Shown: piece by piece, positions 4,465 through 5,189 of the stretch | How positions within the stretch are numbered: position 1 is the first letter of the stretch | How the letters are laid out: each line of letters begins with the position of its first letter | Source: Chloroflexota bacterium | GTDB taxonomy: Bacteria > Chloroflexota > Anaerolineae > Anaerolineales > Anaerolineaceae | Direction of reading: 5' to 3' | Assembly (NCBI GenBank): GCA_029265085.1 | Contig: JAJUJY010000240.1 | Coordinates: 1 to 5,189, forward strand | DNA: 5,189 nt | The notes under the pieces: model-generated | Database searches by the model: none | What the model was told of the DNA's origin: nothing | Seen by the model: the letters and a program-made list of their open reading frames with translations, nothing else | Made by a program: the position numbers and the translations under genes

Positions 4465-5189
4465 ATGAAGCAGGTGAACCTGGTGTTAATCGGATTTGGA
4501 AATGTTGGGCAGGCATTTGCCAGACTACTGTTAAAAAAGCAGGCCGAACTGGCAGAAAAAGCAGGTCTGAATCTGGTTGTTACCGGTATTGCCACCGGCC
4601 GCCACGGCGCAGCCATCAATTCAGGCGGCATCAACCTGAATCGCGCGCTGGAGCTGATGGCACGCGGGGATTCGCTCAACATTTTATCTGAGCAGCCTGC
4701 CCCAGCTCAAATGACCGATTTTATCTTCTCCAGTGCAGCAGACGTATTAATTGAGACAACGCCAGTAAATCATCACACCGGCCAACCGGCCATTGACCAT
4801 ATCAAGGCCGCCTTGCAAAAAGGAATGCACGCGGTAACCGCCAACAAAGGACCGGTCGTCCACGGCTACAAAGAATTAACCAGCCTGGCTGCAACCCGTG
4901 GAAAGCGATTTTTGTTTGAATCCGCTGTCATGGACGGCGCACCCATTTTTTCACTTTTCCGCGGCCCATTACCATTGGTGGATTTGCAAGGATTTCAAGG
5001 CATTCTCAATTCCTGCACCAACTTTTTAATTGGTTTAATGGAACAAGGTAAGTCCTTTGACGAAGCGGTAGAAGAAGCCAAAGCCATTGGAATTGCTGAA
5101 ACTGACCCCAGCGCTGACATTGATGGGTGGGATGCTTCGATCAAAGTCGCCGCATTGGTATCGGTATTAATGGGATTACCGCTCAAGCC
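4465..5189 (+). CDS. hom: Homoserine dehydrogenase (3' end outside window)
   Basis: This enzyme catalyses NAD(P)H-dependent reduction of aspartate semialdehyde to homoserine, the branch point to threonine and methionine. The frame is open from ATG 4465 to the window end (241 codons plus 2 nt). AAGGAG (4451-4456) lies 8 nt before the start. The Rossmann motif GFGNVG spans 10-15. IETTP is at 96-100 and VTANKGP (124-130) holds the conserved Lys128. GILNSCTNF (179-187) corresponds to the usual GILNGTTNY. IAETDP has Glu212, and DGWDASIK has Asp223 and Lys227. The spacing of these three equals that of catalytic Glu208, Asp219 and Lys223 in the yeast enzyme. No aspartokinase domain precedes it. The usual C-terminal part and any ACT domain would lie beyond the window. 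Confidence 0.95.
   Translation, partial: MKQVNLVLIGFGNVGQAFARLLLKKQAELAEKAGLNLVVTGIATGRHGAAINSGGINLNRALELMARGDSLNILSEQPAPAQMTDFIFSSAADVLIETTPVNHHTGQPAIDHIKAALQKGMHAVTANKGPVVHGYKELTSLAATRGKRFLFESAVMDGAPIFSLFRGPLPLVDLQGFQGILNSCTNFLIGLMEQGKSFDEAVEEAKAIGIAETDPSADIDGWDASIKVAALVSVLMGLPLK

Noticed and set aside
4076..4516. Minus-strand open frame across the gap before hom
   Set aside because: It spans the end of the SCO1664-like gene, a terminator-like hairpin and the hom ribosome binding site. It has no domain signal and no plausible promoter.
1..5189. Mobile element, prophage, CRISPR or defence island
   Set aside because: I found no transposase, integrase, direct-repeat array or terminal inverted repeats. 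The inverted repeats present are all terminators.

Overview
This is a bacterial chromosomal segment with ordinary housekeeping content. It carries one small transcription unit with an unexplained leader and one uncharacterised gene pair. Base composition is moderate. The best taxonomic clue is the adjacent pair of a DUF3090 zinc-ribbon protein and an SCO1664-type kinase-like protein. As far as I know, that pair is mostly confined to Actinobacteria and Chloroflexi. The moderate GC and AT-rich intergenic regions argue against Actinobacteria, so I infer a Chloroflexota member, plausibly class Anaerolineae. No mobile element, phage gene, CRISPR array or rRNA is visible.

Layout. Positions 1-81 are the 3' end of an unidentified gene. 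A near-consensus promoter (93-121) follows, then about 80 nt of leader, an intrinsic terminator (208-238), and a well-initiated gene for a 65-residue helical protein (272-469). A perfect 15-bp inverted repeat (561-595) forms a two-way terminator between that gene and a convergent tRNA-Leu(UAA) (595-678, minus strand). Divergent promoters lie between the tRNA and rplS (ribosomal protein L19, 859-1206), which ends in its own terminator. A two-gene unit follows: a class I glutamine amidotransferase-like C26 hydrolase (1300-2022), whose stop overlaps the start of murI, glutamate racemase (2022-2861). A terminator closes this unit. The next unit is the DUF3090 protein (2977-3504) and the SCO1664-like kinase-fold protein (3510-4262), only 5 bp apart. 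After a 202-bp gap, hom (homoserine dehydrogenase) starts at 4465 and runs off the window.

How the genes relate. The C26 hydrolase and MurI may share glutamate chemistry: release of L-glutamate from gamma-glutamyl compounds, then racemisation to D-glutamate for peptidoglycan. This link is inferred from their coupling. The DUF3090/SCO1664 pair is probably one functional module of unknown role. Here no phosphomutase partner is seen next to it, although one accompanies it in Actinobacteria. The rest are independent housekeeping units. The items most worth a second look are the leader before the 65-residue gene, the DUF3090/SCO1664 pair, and the MurI active-site variant.
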